Shown here: in pieces, positions 1 through 12,075 of the stretch
Position numbering within the stretch: position 1 is the stretch's first letter
Layout: each line of letters begins with the position of its first letter
Origin: Chenopodium formosanum
Lineage: Eukaryota; Streptophyta; Magnoliopsida; Caryophyllales; Amaranthaceae
NCBI GenBank assembly: GCA_024500155.1
Contig: CM044872.1
Coordinates: 56,487,460-56,551,459 of the forward strand
Length of the DNA: 64,000 nt
Direction of reading: 5' to 3'
Notes under the pieces: generated by a model
Told to the model about the DNA's origin: nothing
The model's database searches: none
What the model saw: the letters and a program-made list of their open reading frames with translations, nothing else
Position numbers and translations under genes: made by a program

Positions 1-1220
1 ATGTGCCAATACACTTCTTTCCATCCTCTGCACTTCACTTTAGTTTATAATAGCTTGAGAGATCAAAGGGATGTGATAAGGGAGACTATTTTTAGAATTA
101 ATGCTTGATAGTTGATACCGTTGATAAAGGATACTTTCTGATTCGCCAGTCTAGAAATATAGGTGGTTTTGGAACTATCATTGTGTCAACACTTTGCTCT
201 ATAAATTGTGGCATTCTCATCTGTTCCTACTAGTGCATTGTAATGCTCTTCTCTACTTTTCCTGCCACATTTAGAATGGTTTGATTCCTAGGAGTATTTT
301 CTTTTCCATTTGTGATTAGGGTTTTATTGTTCGTTTCTGGCAAATAATGTCTCAGGGTTCATCTGGATTTAGTTGCCACCAATTGCATACATCCCTTAGC
401 TTTTCCCAATATTGTTGACATCAGTTGCCTTCCTCTGTTTTTATTGTGATTTTGGTCTTGCTGTTATGTTTATTATGAGATTGAGTCGTGTATATCGGCT
501 TGTTTTAATTTAAAATTAAAAATACTTGCTGTTTCCAGGGTCACCAGGGCTTACCACTCTATCCTCTTCTTTCGATATTTGTGAAGTGTCTTGAGGCAAA
601 TTGTTCTAATCCCTTTCTTGCTTAGTTTCTTTTGAGATGAATTTGTTTTTAATTCCTTGTTTTAGAAAACGATAGTGTAGCGTTATTGTTAAAACACCTT
701 TTAAATGCATTTAAAAGGCTACTAGAGAGCCTTAGAACTATTGTTAAGGTTCTAGGGGTAGATCTTAGTCCATACGTATATAGTTCTTGAATTAATTGGT
801 CTTGAAATAGGTGTAGCTATATTACAAGCTCTTGTTTTACTATCTTAATCTGTATAAATCTCATGATGCTATAAATCTACATAATGCGTCAGTATTCAGT
901 ATATTTTTATTTCATTCCTCTTTGTGTAGGGTATGAGGCCTTTGTATTAGTTTCTCTTGAAAGCGACCTACATTAGAACCACTTATTCATGACATGAATA
1001 AAACTCTTGTCATACCTATTTGGGCTATATTGTGTTCAAGATCAGTAACCGATTATCCTAAATTGTTCTAGTTATCCATCTAAATTTATAGACTGAGCTC
1101 TTTTGTTTCTGAAGAAAAGCTTGGTTGATCTGTCTTTGCTGTTAAATGCTCATTATTAAATGCATAAAAGTGGATCATAATATTTGGTTGTTCCTCCCCC
1201 TTCTAAAATCGAAATATTAG
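1..1220. other. AT-rich stretch, probably intron sequence; no exon supported
   Basis: T-rich sequence with scattered polypyrimidine/AG acceptor-like sites (for example near 537 and 928). No open stretch could be joined convincingly to the exon at 1221. It is consistent with intron sequence of a gene starting upstream of the window. Confidence 0.35.
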
Positions 1221-1382
1221 GTATCTGAAAAGGAATTATTACTCGAAGATCTACCTCTAGAAGATGGGAAAAGAGTAGGCCCAAAATGTTCAAAGAGCAT
1301 ATACAGAATACTCATGGCCAAGGATGGAAACATTGTGACTGATAATGCTGTAAATGGTGCTGATAATTTCTCCAGTCAGTGA
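1221..1382 (+). CDS. Probable terminal coding exon of an unidentified gene
   Basis: An open stretch of 53 codons follows an AG acceptor (1219-1220) and ends in TGA at 1380-1382. The encoded peptide begins VSEKELLLEDLPLEDGKRVG and ends GADNFSSQ. It is charged and lacks the low-complexity A/T composition of nearby intergenic sequence, so it reads like real coding sequence. Phase 0 is assumed. No upstream exon could be assigned with confidence between 1 and 1218, so most of the gene probably lies before the window. I do not recognise the family. It could also be a pseudogene remnant or a chance ORF. Confidence 0.4.
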   Translation, partial: VSEKELLLEDLPLEDGKRVGPKCSKSIYRILMAKDGNIVTDNAVNGADNFSSQ

Positions 1383-2320
1383 GTACATGTGAGAACATTC
1401 CTCTTCCTATCATTTGATATATATGTTCTGTTTCCACTTAATCCGCTTTTCCCTTTCTTAGCTTAGTTGATTTACCATCTCATATATATGTTCACCATAT
1501 CTATTCTACTATCATGGAATCAGATAATACTGATCTGTTATCTTAGAATATTCCTAACTAATCATCCATTTCTCACTCCATACTCGCCTTAGATTAACAT
1601 CAACTTCCATCACACAGAAAGTAGACAATTATTTTGATAATACAAATCAAACATCAACATTTTTCATTGGCTCAAATGCTGATAATTGCTTAAGATCGGC
1701 CTTATTTTAGGCCCACAAAGCAACAACCATAAAGAAAGCAACAATATTTTTCAACTTTATCATGAATTAAAAAGTATACACTAAATAAATGGGTCCATAA
1801 AACCATATTTATAAGAGTGGCTTGTGGGGCTTTAATCGGCCTGCTGCTTCAATCTGTAGTGTCCCCTACCACTACTTTCCTTTCCGCCTCTATAATGATG
1901 GTTAGCCAGTTGGCCCCTAACACTGTTTATGCTTCATATTTTGACTTTTGCTTACCCTTTGTCTAATATCTGGTAATTTGGTTTCTTTACCATCATTTCT
2001 GTTTTCATGTCATGGTGATTAACTTGGTAAATTACCCCCTTAATTCTACCCCCTCCCAAAGGCGCCAAGGCTGTGACTACTTTCTGTTTCGGGGAGTAGG
2101 GATCCTCATCACTCTTCTTTCTGCGGCTTTTTTTTGTTGCTGCACTAGTCATCGATTGTTGTCTCCCATACTTTGTTGCAACACATACGCATGTGTTGAC
2201 GAGTTTGGAAATTGCTTTACTCTACTTTGCATAAGATAAGGTATTCATGTCATTAAAGCTAAAGCATTTTATTGTGTGAAAATGCAATCTGTGGTCTCCC
2301 ATCATATACAACATCAGCCC

Positions 2321-2326
2321 CACGTG
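2321..2326. promoter_or_regulatory. G-box CACGTG upstream of the DUF3511 gene
   Basis: A perfect palindromic CACGTG lies about 240 bp before the DUF3511 start codon and about 165 bp before a TATA-like TCTATATATA at 2489-2498. G-boxes bind bZIP and bHLH factors in plants. The spacing fits a proximal promoter, but function is inferred. Confidence 0.4.
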
Positions 2327-2560
2327 TTTCTTACCCACCTGTATTAACCATATGTTCATTAGATTATAATCTTTTGATGTACCAATAATTTCATTTAATT
2401 AAACCCACGCGTAACCCACTAATATCTTTTTTCTTTCCCCTTACTTTTTCCTACATATACAGTGGCTTTTGTTTTGGTGTCTTGTGGTCTATATATACAT
2501 CTGTGAAGTTGGGGGGAACTACTCATTCCCATTCTTAAGATATCAGAGCAACTTTTGGTG

Positions 2561-2824
2561 ATGGAGAAGAGCAAATCAATGCCGGAATACTCTTCCTATG
2601 TAAAAGCCAACTATGCATTCGAAGATGGTCCTAGAGCTTACACATTCAACGGCCCGAGCAACAACGGGGATGAATTCGGAGGGTCCGGAAACCCGGAGGT
2701 AAAGAGGAAGAAGAGAGTAGCGTCCTATAACATGTATGCCATGGAGGGTAAGCTGAAATCAACATTTCGCAACAGCTTTAAGTGGATCAAGAGTAAATTT
2801 TCTGATGATTATTTTGATGTGTAA
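2561..2824 (+). CDS. Small DUF3511-family protein
   Basis: Single-exon gene for an 87-residue basic protein. The N-terminal half (about residues 1-47) is low complexity, rich in Ser, Gly, Asn and Pro. The C-terminal half (about 48-87) carries the conserved DUF3511 block: a KRKKR cluster, then ASYNMYAMEGKLK, then a FRNSFKWIKSKFSDDYFD-type helix. Short plant proteins of about 80-130 residues with this C-terminal domain form a multigene family of unknown function. The start is placed at the ATG 2561 rather than an in-frame TTG two codons earlier. A TATA-like box near 2489 and a G-box at 2321 precede it. No signal peptide or membrane segment is seen. The basic cluster could be a nuclear-localisation signal, but that is inference. 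Confidence 0.85.
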   Translation: MEKSKSMPEYSSYVKANYAFEDGPRAYTFNGPSNNGDEFGGSGNPEVKRKKRVASYNMYAMEGKLKSTFRNSFKWIKSKFSDDYFDV

Positions 2825-4378
2825 AACTTAGCAACAGTTTAATCTTTCTACCATGTTGTTGGAATATTATGTGTTGGTTTGTACAGTTTGATAGAATTAA
2901 GTGTGTTTAGGTATTTCTGGAATTTGCTTTATTTGCCAATCAAGGTTGCAAGTTAAGTTTCATATACAGGCAATTTTAGTAGAGATTCTCTATGCCCAAA
3001 ATGTCTCATTTTCAACTTTGTGGACTGCCTTAGACGATAATATTGTTGTAGTGATTAGAAATCTTTCAAGGATTTTGCTTAATACTTCCAAAATATAATA
3101 CAATAAAGGGTTAGTTATGATATTTATTTAATTTTTTGGCGTATTCAATTTGTTGCTATTTTACTTGTGTTTAATTATTTTCTCAAATTATTGATAATCT
3201 AAACTTGTTTTATGTAAAATGGCCTATAAAGCACAATTTTTCAAAACATAATCTACCAACAAAAGTAAATTAGACAGCACTATTTTTCAATCCCCTTAAT
3301 TTTCTCAAAGTTATGTATTCCCAAAACTTTATTTTACATAGAGTACGGGATAAATTGCAGACATTATTATCAAAAGTATGAAATTATGTAAGATATTCAT
3401 ATAGTTGTCTAAATCCAAACAAAAGTTTGGTCACACACAAAAAAGAGGTGACTCACTGAAGCAATATCCTTCTTTTAGGTGGATCATGCTGAAGATGACA
3501 ATATAGATCATGCAACAGTGATCTTTAACAATAACAACGACAAAATATGCCCTGACAAACATTCAACTTCCTTCAATTTATGGTACCTCTGAGGATATGG
3601 GATTAACTTAATTGGAATTTGAGAGTTATTCATATTTTTAAGGGTGAGGATATTTGCCCCATGAGACCGTCTAACACAAACTTATTATGAAACGTCAATA
3701 ATTTCTCAACAAAACAAATGGCCACCTCCTTGAGATTATGTCATCATCCTAAACAATACACATTTCTCTTACTTCAATTATAAGAAAAGGCTAAAAACTC
3801 TTCCTGAAAAGCATTCATGGAAAAAATCATATTCAAGTAATAAATGAGATAGTGATCTATAAAAATCTTGTCCAACAATTTCTTTGTTCATAAGCGTATC
3901 ATAAATTTCACTCTAATATCATATTCACTAAATTGAACCATCAAATACCTACAACAAATAAAATAAAGTCTAGATTTAATTATGATTGGTACAACTCCAG
4001 GAACAAGCTGGTGTACTTTCATTGATGAAAGAATTATGCAATTTAACCACTACCACATGAAGGTGTTCTATGTATATAAAACTCTAGACATGAAGATGAC
4101 CAACTATTAGATATGTACAAATATTATTAACAGCTATCAACACCCATCTTAAGACACAATAGCAGATCAGATGCATGCCTGTAAGGTACTGGTGGGCCTT
4201 CGATGTCTTCGGACACCACCTAATTAAGTATGCAGGCCAAAACAACAACGCAGGACAGCTTCATATGAACCAGGAAGTCCTGCTTACGACTTGAAGATGG
4301 TATTAATTGAATTATAAACCACATGCTCAACTAGTACCTACCAAAGTCGAGTCCAGAAGCATCTGAAGATCAAAGTTC
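2825..4378. other. Intergenic region between DUF3511 and TKI1-like genes
   Basis: AT-rich sequence holding the 3' flanks of the DUF3511 gene (+) and the TKI1-like gene (-), which converge here. No repeat with clear termini and no additional ORF with coding character was seen. Confidence 0.5.
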
Positions 4379-7300
4379 CTATCTGACAAATCCTCCAATG
4401 CTTAAATTGTCATCTTTTATAATCGGCCGTGATGCTAAGGGAAGATCAAAGGGTCCCAACGAGTCATTCTGAAATCAGTATGAAAGGACAGATCATGTGA
4501 GGAACAAACAAGTAGGGACTTTACGGTCAAGAACCTTCAAAAATGCAATGTACGGTATATATCCTTAATTAAAATAATAGTTGTGTTAATAATATATACC
4601 CATCTAATGCTGGATAAACCAAGGCTGTTCTCATTGTTAAATACTCCTGTTGAGCAAAGGAGGGGATCCGTTTTGGGTTCCTGAACATTGTCGCTTCCAG
4701 ATAGATCACTTTGTGTATTGACCTGACGAAAACAGAGCAGACACAATTGAAAACAGTTGTAGAAATTGTCCACTGAAACTTACCTGGAGTTAAATCTTAA
4801 TAGAAACTAGCAAATCTAATAAGCACTCGCCTAGAACTGGATCTGTCATTATTAAGGTTCGTATGATTTTCTATATTTGTGTAATCTATCTCTTCCATGG
4901 ACTGCAATTGTGGTCCGTGTAATTTTAACTTGTATGAAGTGGTAGATTAATAACCAAAAGTCCAAAATGCAGAAAAGTAATAATTTAGCTAAGGTATCAG
5001 TTAGGTTATTTATATGGAAAGTGGTAGGTTACATAAGCCATAAACTTAAATTTGTAACAATGTGCTTAGTATACAAAACACTAGGGTAGCAGATTGATCA
5101 GTTCCATTTCTATGGAAAGAAATTGGCCAGTTCTCAGATCAAATTTCAGGAATTCACCCCCTGGTTCTATCAGTTTTCAGGAATTGACCCCCCGGTTCAG
5201 AGATCAGCTCCTAGATATTTGACTGAATACCTGGCCGTGCTCACCCCAAAACAGAAACACCAAAAAATTGGTTCCTTGTAATTTATGTTTATCCCAGGTA
5301 TTAGAGATTGCGAAGAATAACAAAAGCAAAGGAAGGAACAAACCTCAGACTTGGAATTCTTAAAAGATTCAGAAGCAGAATTGTGGCCAGATAACCCAGA
5401 AAAGGCCCTTCTCCCAGGAGTAGGTGGTGGTAAGTCTTTGCTGGAGGATGACGGTTTTGAAAATGCAAATGAATGACATGTGCTTTCGGCATCCAGAATA
5501 GATGAGGGCATATCAGAATTAGACATAGTTGAAGATTGAGGGTACTTAAATTGTTCAATGAATGCATCTAGTGAGTCTGTCACAGTAGGTTGTGATACCA
5601 ATCTGCTACCGCCTGATCTTGGATCTTCAGTGCTAAATCTTCCCTGCATAGATATTTCAGACAGAAGACCTCCAATGCTAATATTACTTAAATCAGACCA
5701 CAGCAGTGATGTCATAGAAAGGCTGGTATCCAGCTTCGTCTCCTGTAGAAAAGATATAAAGCAACTTAATATTCAATAATCCACCAGCCATTGGAAATTG
5801 TACAGCACCAAAAAAAAAAAACACACACACACACACACAACAAAGCCAGAAACCATCTACCAAAACTCTTCAAATGGCAGTCCATTTAACACTTGAAGGC
5901 ATCGTATACCAATAGTATGATTATTAACATGTAAGATGTAACATTAATAAGCTTGTAGCCAACAAGGAAATTTTGGTTGAACAATCAATTTTAATTTATA
6001 CAGGATGCCATCATACACGTCCATCTTAAACTCCTTGTATTAACAAGAGGACATTTACCCCATATCACAGATCAAATAATTGCATTTCTTGTGTCAGGAG
6101 TAAAGAGCTACGAGTACCAAATCGAGTCAGACAGGATCAATAAAACAAATAATGGTATAAGATAATGAAGCCAGGACTCTTGGAGATTAGGATAATTATC
6201 GACACCTAAGAAGATGGTCAGTAAACCAGATTAAAAAAAAAAAAAAAGTGCAGCAAGGGCAAACCTCATGTTTTAATGGTTCGGCTGAAGGGTCTTCTTC
6301 AGCTGTGGTATCATTTTGTATATTTCTGGAGCTGATTGGCTTAAGGTCTTCACTTTTCACCTTATCTTGATTATTGTGAGCTACCTGATCCAAAGTACTA
6401 GATGATACTGGCTGCCTAACTGCCAAATCTGTAAAATCATTCTCATTGCATGGCTCCAGCACTTTACTCGTTTCACATACTTCATTCCTAGTACCAAAAG
6501 TACCATCCATGGTATGGCAACGAACATTTTCTACATGATCAAGTGCGGTACAGTGTAAGGGAGAGCTGTTGGGTTGAAAGGAAACCCAGCCATACCTTCA
6601 AAAGTAGCAAAAGTCAGAAAGCTGAACTAGGTTGTTACATAATACACAAGAAAGAGAACATTTACCATAAGCGGAAAATTTCTGGGCTCCCAAGCAAAGC
6701 ATGAACATATCCTGCACTAACGCCAGTGTCATTTGAAGTCCACTTTGTACAATTAGTCAAATTTTCTGGTAAAACATTGAAGGGAAATAGCATCAGCTCG
6801 CCCATTGCAATGCTAGAACTGCCCCATTTTTTGAAAAGGTGTTTAAGCACAGAGGATATTTTCTTCCTCACACTGAGAGTTAGCTCCAAGAATGGATTAT
6901 GGCCATCCTACAACTCAAGAAAAACAAAAAATTAGACACCGTATTAAAAAGAGGAAACAACCAGTAAAAGAAGCTACTGTAACTTGCAGTATTCACCTTT
7001 TCCAATCCCACCCGGATTCTGTCATTGATTGGGAAAAGCTGCAGTACAATTTTTGGAGGATGTAGCATCATTTCATTTGCTGGCTGGATATCTGAAGGCA
7101 TTGGGTTAACTGTTCTTAGAATAGGGCCATTAACCGCATTGCAGTCACCATGTTGCGGGAGAACTCTGCAAACTGTGGACCGAACATCCTTTCCAACTAA
7201 AACACACACAACAAAAAATAAAAAATAAAAAAAAAAATAAACAGAAGAAATAGATAGAAACTTCAAATACTACCGCTTACAGATATGATTCAGAAATATA

Positions 7301-7678
7301 GACTCAAAAAAACACAAATTATATGAATCAATAATGCTTGAACCCAGAACAAAAATGATATTTTGTCTTCACACTTAATCTAGAGCCTACCCTTCAACTT
7401 TAAGTATACAAAAGATTTCACCCTACAAAAAGCTAATTAGTAGTCTATATTATGTTCTAGGATGAAATTAATAGGACCTTACATAGTAATAGAATCTACA
7501 TTCTATTTTCTAGGAATCAATTTTATGAAAAACTATGTCAAAGAAAAACAAAACTACCTTTTCTTTTTGGCTGCCCTCCAGGGCTCCTAGATATTTTCCC
7601 GCCTGTGGGAATCTTGCTGATGCTTCCTTGTATGACAGCCTGTTCTGCCTTCTCTTTCGGCTGTTTCGAGGACTTCAT
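4379..7678 (-). CDS. TKI1: TSL-kinase interacting protein 1-like (Cramped-family) protein, 7 coding exons
   Basis: Coding exons on the minus strand, in order: 7678-7558, 7196-6997, 6907-6666, 6595-6265, 5742-5344, 4722-4600 and 4468-4379. All introns are GT-AG, the phases join without frameshift, and the sum is 1506 nt (501 residues plus TAG). Residues 1-40 are basic and Lys/Ser rich. Residues about 78-195 carry the family core: IVLQLFPINDRIRVGLEK, then NPFLELTLSVRKKISSVLKH, ending in RLWYGWVS. Residues about 315-430 carry SNISIGGLLSEISMQG, a DSLDAFIEQ block and SSILDAESTCHSF. The last two exons carry NSLGLSSIRW and NDSLGPFDL. In Arabidopsis TKI1 interacts with the TOUSLED kinase, which is linked to chromatin and cell division. 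The ATG lies in the second exon, 15 nt after its acceptor. Family members I recall have a SANT/Myb-like domain before this core; none was found here. Assignment rests on remembered motifs. Confidence 0.85.
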
Positions 7679-8492
7679 CTCAACTTCACTTCCCTGATGA
7701 TTGAAACCACGATCATTTAGATTACATACCTATTTATCACTATTCAGTGCATATCATATTTTACAAAGTGAGCACATTTTCACAAAATCTTGACAAATCA
7801 ATTCAAATTAATTTTGTTGAAATATTTTAATTGCATACGATTTCACCGATTAATCCTGTTAGTATTACATTTGTATGTCAATTTCTACAATCTAGAGTGA
7901 TGAAAAACGATGAGCTAACAGTTGCTTCTAAGAACACCTTGAAACATCCTACAACACTAATTCCGAGCTAAATATGCCATCGTATACAGTAAAAACGCCA
8001 AAAGCATGACGAATTACGCAATCAAAACCCTAATTTTAGTTCTTCACCACCCAATCTTTAAAAATTCTTGTATCAATGTAATGTAATTCGATTGCCTCTG
8101 ATACTAAATACAACAAAAACAACTAAAATTTCGCATTTCACATTTAAAAAATCCCATTAATTGCGAAACAGCAACAAATTAGGGTTTCTAAAACAGACGA
8201 TTTCGCGAATCAAACAATCTTCAGGATCAATAATTACGATTCTCAATAGAAAAAATAAAAAAATCTCAATTTCTGAAATACTAGTATAATTACTCACTAA
8301 CACTGTGAATCAAACTATCAATTCGAACAAAGATTTTATTAAATTCAACAAAACTAAACCCAGAAATTCAATTTACAACAAGAAAATTCTCAATCAAACA
8401 GATAAAAAGAAATAAAAAATCATCTAATCTGATACAGAAATAGGGAAAATGGGAGAAGGAAATAAAGAAACAGATAGATAAGAAAACCAAAC

Positions 8493-8600
8493 CTCGAAAT
8501 TGAAGCAGGAATTTTGAGAGAGAAGTGAGAAATTTGCAGCGTTGAAAAGATAACGAAGAATCGAAGTGAAGAGAGAGAAAACAAAAAAAAAAAAAAAAAG
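8493..8600 (-). other. TKI1: 5' untranslated exon of the TKI1-like gene (upstream end approximate)
   Basis: A pyrimidine-rich minus-strand leader ends in CGAG followed by a GTTTGG donor (exon edge at 8493). Splicing to the acceptor at 7694-7696 gives a leader with no in-frame extension of the protein, so the first coding exon is the next one. The transcription start is a guess near 8600, since a poly-A/poly-T tract lies just beyond. The intron 7694-8492 shows no other coding sequence. Confidence 0.5.
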
Positions 8601-8837
8601 AAAAGGGAAAAGTTGAAAAATGAGGAGAATGGCGGGAGTAGGAGAGAGTGAAAATTAATGAATTTTGGCGTCGGATTGTTTTATGGCGGTTTATTTTCTT
8701 TCGAAATTTGAAGTTTTATGGGCTTTTATGGATTTGGGGCCTTGAAAGTGGAAGCTAAGGTAAGCCCAGTGGACTAACCTTTGGACTTGGGTATTGTTTT
8801 CTTTATCAAAGATTTTTATTACTTAAATTAATTTTTT

Positions 8838-9192
8838 GGGTTTTTTTAAGTTATGTTCCTAAACTTTTTTGGTTTTTAAGCTGTGTCATACTTTTTCAAA
8901 TGTCTAAGTTGTGCCCTCAACCTCACTTTTTTTTATTAACAATAACCTTTGACGTTAACAACAATCGTTTTTTTTATTATTTTATTTTCTGATTTTTTTT
9001 AAAGTGTTAAACCAATTAGAACAGGACATGTGTCAAATTAATAACGCCACTTAACTTTCGTTAACGGATATGACTGTCAAAGGGTATTATTGAGAAAATA
9101 TCGTGAGGTGGACGGTACAACTTATAAGTTTGAAAAAACATGGGTACCACTTAGAAATTCAATAACTTGGGGGCGTAGTTTAGAAAAACCCC
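8838..9192. mobile_element. Mutator-like MITE with 9 bp target duplication
   Basis: The ends are inverted repeats starting GGGTTTTT on the left and GGGGTTTTT on the right (read inward). Similarity continues for roughly 60-90 bp, pairing the 'aagttatgttcctaaac' region with the 'gtttagaaaaacccc' region. The 9 bp flank TAATTTTTT occurs on both sides (8829-8837 and 9193-9201), the duplication size typical of Mutator-like elements. At 355 bp it has no coding capacity and must be non-autonomous. It sits about 240 bp upstream of the presumed TKI1-like transcription start. Confidence 0.75.
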
Positions 9193-9201
9193 TAATTTTT
9201 T

Positions 9202-10900
9202 CATATAATGACCTACATTAATTTTAAGTTTTTAGCTAATTGAATAACTTATTCTTTCTTCAAAAAAAAAAAAAAAAAAAAAGTTATTCTTGTAGGTGAA
9301 TTCTTATTTCATACTCCTACTGTCACCTTTATTCTTTATGCTTTGAATTTCAAGGTCTACTATGGCTCATTGCTCATCTTTGATTGTGTTTATATTCAGT
9401 ATGATATGAGAAGGAAAAAAAAACTTGGCTTTTGCAAGATTCATATAACTATATATTCATTGTTTATATGTTTTTCATTTGACATCAATTTGGTGAATTA
9501 GTTTCACTATAAAATAAATAATTATTTTTTAAATATATTATTGAATTGTTCGTGCATGGTATTAAAATTACAAGATATCTGATTTCTAGAATTTACAATA
9601 TTGGTAAATAAAAAATATATATATATTAATTAAGTATTTACTTGTTTTAAATGTCAAAAACAATACGAAGTACATTACAATATCTTAAAAAATGTACATT
9701 AGGGAAGGGGAAAAAACTTATAATATTTAAATGATTTTTTTTTTATAATTTCACAAATTTGAGGAGTTTCAAGCATGACTATACTCAATACATGAGTGTA
9801 TCGAATCTTAAGTCAACACATATTCATATTTTATAATTTGTAATTGGATTAAATAAATAGATGGAATCCTTTTCCAAAAATTTTAAAAAAATAAAATAAT
9901 AATTAAATGATAGATGGAACGGTGACAATGTAAGAGACGATGAGGTTAGACAAATTGACACACCAAGTCAATTTATCTTTTATGGTATTACATTTTCGCA
10001 TATTATATTGTCTTTTTTGTTTTTTCTAATTAACACTACGCATCATACGCATGTGTCCATGATCTAATTTGTAGAGTGAGTCAATCTCAACGTAATGATA
10101 ATGAAAATAACTACTTACCACATTTTATACGAACATATGAAATATTATATTTCAACTTCATTACCCCTTTTATTGTTTGCTTTATCCTTCATCTAATTTA
10201 TTAAGACATAATAATAAAATAATTTTCCTTTACTTCATGATAAATACTCAAGATTTGAATACTAGTTATTAATAATTATCCCTCAAAACCTCAATGAATG
10301 ACTTTATTATAATTCACCAAACTAATACGTATACGTTACAAGATATTGTAATTATTAGGGCACTAAATGTTAGGATACTAGCCTTGTGTGTTTTGTCTTG
10401 TTATTAACAATGACAATACAAAACAAGATGCTACTAGATCTTCATTTCTCAACGCCGACGCTCAAAACAAGCTTACACATTTCATTCTTTTTTAGATCTA
10501 TTTATAAAAACAAGCTAGAATAAAAAATTCATTGACCACCCTACAAAAATTGTGGAAAATATCTAATAAAATATAAATTATATAATTGAAATTAAAGAGA
10601 ACTTATTTGAAAGATAGAAATAAAGGATGTAAATAATCTTGATCCAATTGTTGTAGTATGACTTATTGAATAAGAATTACAAATTACCTCATGTGTTATA
10701 TGAAGTAGTTTTACATTAGTGATATATGTAGGTCGTGCACACAAGTTTTTATTGAATAATTAGATAGGTTATGAATATTGGCTAATTATGTTTACACATT
10801 GATACCTTAATATAAATCTAGATCACTTGATGTAATATGAACTATTATATATACTAAAAATTAAATTGAGTGGGAGGTTGTGATTTTGCAAGATTGACAA
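9202..10900. other. AT-rich intergenic sequence, nothing recognised
   Basis: Highly AT-rich DNA with homopolymer runs. No ORF with coding character and no element with both termini could be identified. Confidence 0.5.
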
Positions 10901-10984
10901 TCAATTGGCTTTCTCCGTCAATTGCGACAAGAACTCTTTCTCTAGGGAAGAATTAGACCAAAAAAAAAAAAAATGTTAAAAAAA

Positions 10985-11110
10985 TGATCATCGAGGGCGT
11001 GAAGCTACTCGAATGGCAAGGAGAGCGCCTGATTACTTCCCAATCATAAAGTTACAAGTTTCGTTGTCAATATTCGATTCTCAATTTTTCACCACTATTA
11101 AGTTGAGATG
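10985..11110 (+). mobile_element. Candidate tRNA-derived SINE-like sequence
   Basis: An A-box-like GAAGCTACTCGAATGGCAAG near 11000-11020 is followed about 55 bp later by a B-box-like ATTCGATTCTC near 11073, the spacing and order of internal Pol III promoters in tRNA-derived SINEs. No poly-A tail or flanking duplication was recognised, so the assignment is weak. The moderately GC-rich block after it (11110-11460) is unexplained. Confidence 0.3.
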
Positions 11111-11565
11111 GTCGTATTATAACAGGTGTGGCTCATTGGGAGGACGGCTTTAACATCAATTATTTAGGAGGCGAGTATTGTTGATCAATGACGGATTGCC
11201 ATTTGGCGACGACAAATGGTTGACAAAAAATAGTAATTGGCCAAATGGGGAAGGAGGAGGGGCTGAAGTGCTGGCTTTGGATCGGATAAGTGGGAGGGCA
11301 TGTGGGAATAATGTGGGATAACTCATAACTGGAACATTAAAAAGAAGCCTTAATGCGGTGGGGTATTTTGGGAATAGGCCGACACCGATTCGAAGGTTGT
11401 GTGATAAAGTGATGTATATTGTCTTTCTAAAAGATTCCTAAGGTTGGCATATGCCCATTTTAGAATCAGGGAGTTAGATACTTAGATTGTGTAGATACTC
11501 GTGGATTTCAGTTTAATTCAATTCAAATTAATTTTATGTAAATAGTTTGGATTTTTTCGTTATTT

Positions 11566-11786
11566 AAGGGCTTGTTTGGCATTATTTTTGGTTTTCAATT
11601 TTCTGTTTTTTTTTTAAACTAAAAACCAAAAATAGGAAACATGAAAAAGGGGTTTCTACTTTTCTGTTGTCAGTTTTCAAAATTATCATGATTTTAATCA
11701 GTTTAAATAATTTTTTATTCATTATGGGACATATATCACATACTTTTGAAAAACAAAAAACCACAGCAATGCCAAACGAATTCTTA
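11566..11786. mobile_element. hAT-like MITE
   Basis: The left end reads TAAGGGCTTGTTTGGCATT. The reverse complement of the right end reads TAAGAATTCGTTTGGCATT, giving imperfect terminal inverted repeats of about 19 bp that share TTTGGCATT. About 220 bp, non-coding. The flanks are not a clean 8 bp duplication, so superfamily assignment is tentative. Confidence 0.5.
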
Positions 11787-12036
11787 GTTGTTCTATTTGA
11801 TTCAACATATTGATCAATGAGCTGATTTAATTTTTAATATTCTTAATTGTTAAATGAAAAAGTCATATACATACGAGTACAACTGTTAATTGTAGAGCCT
11901 TTTAAGACATCACTTAAAATTAGTGAATTTTTATCTTTTAGTTTCTCTCTCTTTTTTTTTTTCTTTTGGGTGCAAATGTGAATTGTGTTTTTATTGTAGC
12001 ATAACAAGTTGTAGTAAGATTATTACCTCAAAAACA

Positions 12037-12037
<1 letters not shown>

Positions 12038-12074
<37 letters not shown>
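12038..12074. repeat. Poly-T homopolymer tract
   Basis: A run of about 37 T between non-repetitive flanks. It may be the poly-A tail of a minus-oriented retroposon, but no retroposon body was recognised next to it. Confidence 0.6.

Positions 12075-12075
<1 letters not shown>

Noticed and set aside
541..592. Possible alternative terminal exon after an AG at 539-540 (reads SPGLTTLSSSFDICEVS then stop)
   Set aside because: Short, unrecognised, and no way to join it to a neighbouring exon; acceptor-like AGs are frequent here.
1952..2152. Minus-strand frame of 66 codons with a Lys/Arg-rich start
   Set aside because: No family recognised, no promoter or neighbouring exon, and it lies in the promoter region of the DUF3511 gene; probably chance.
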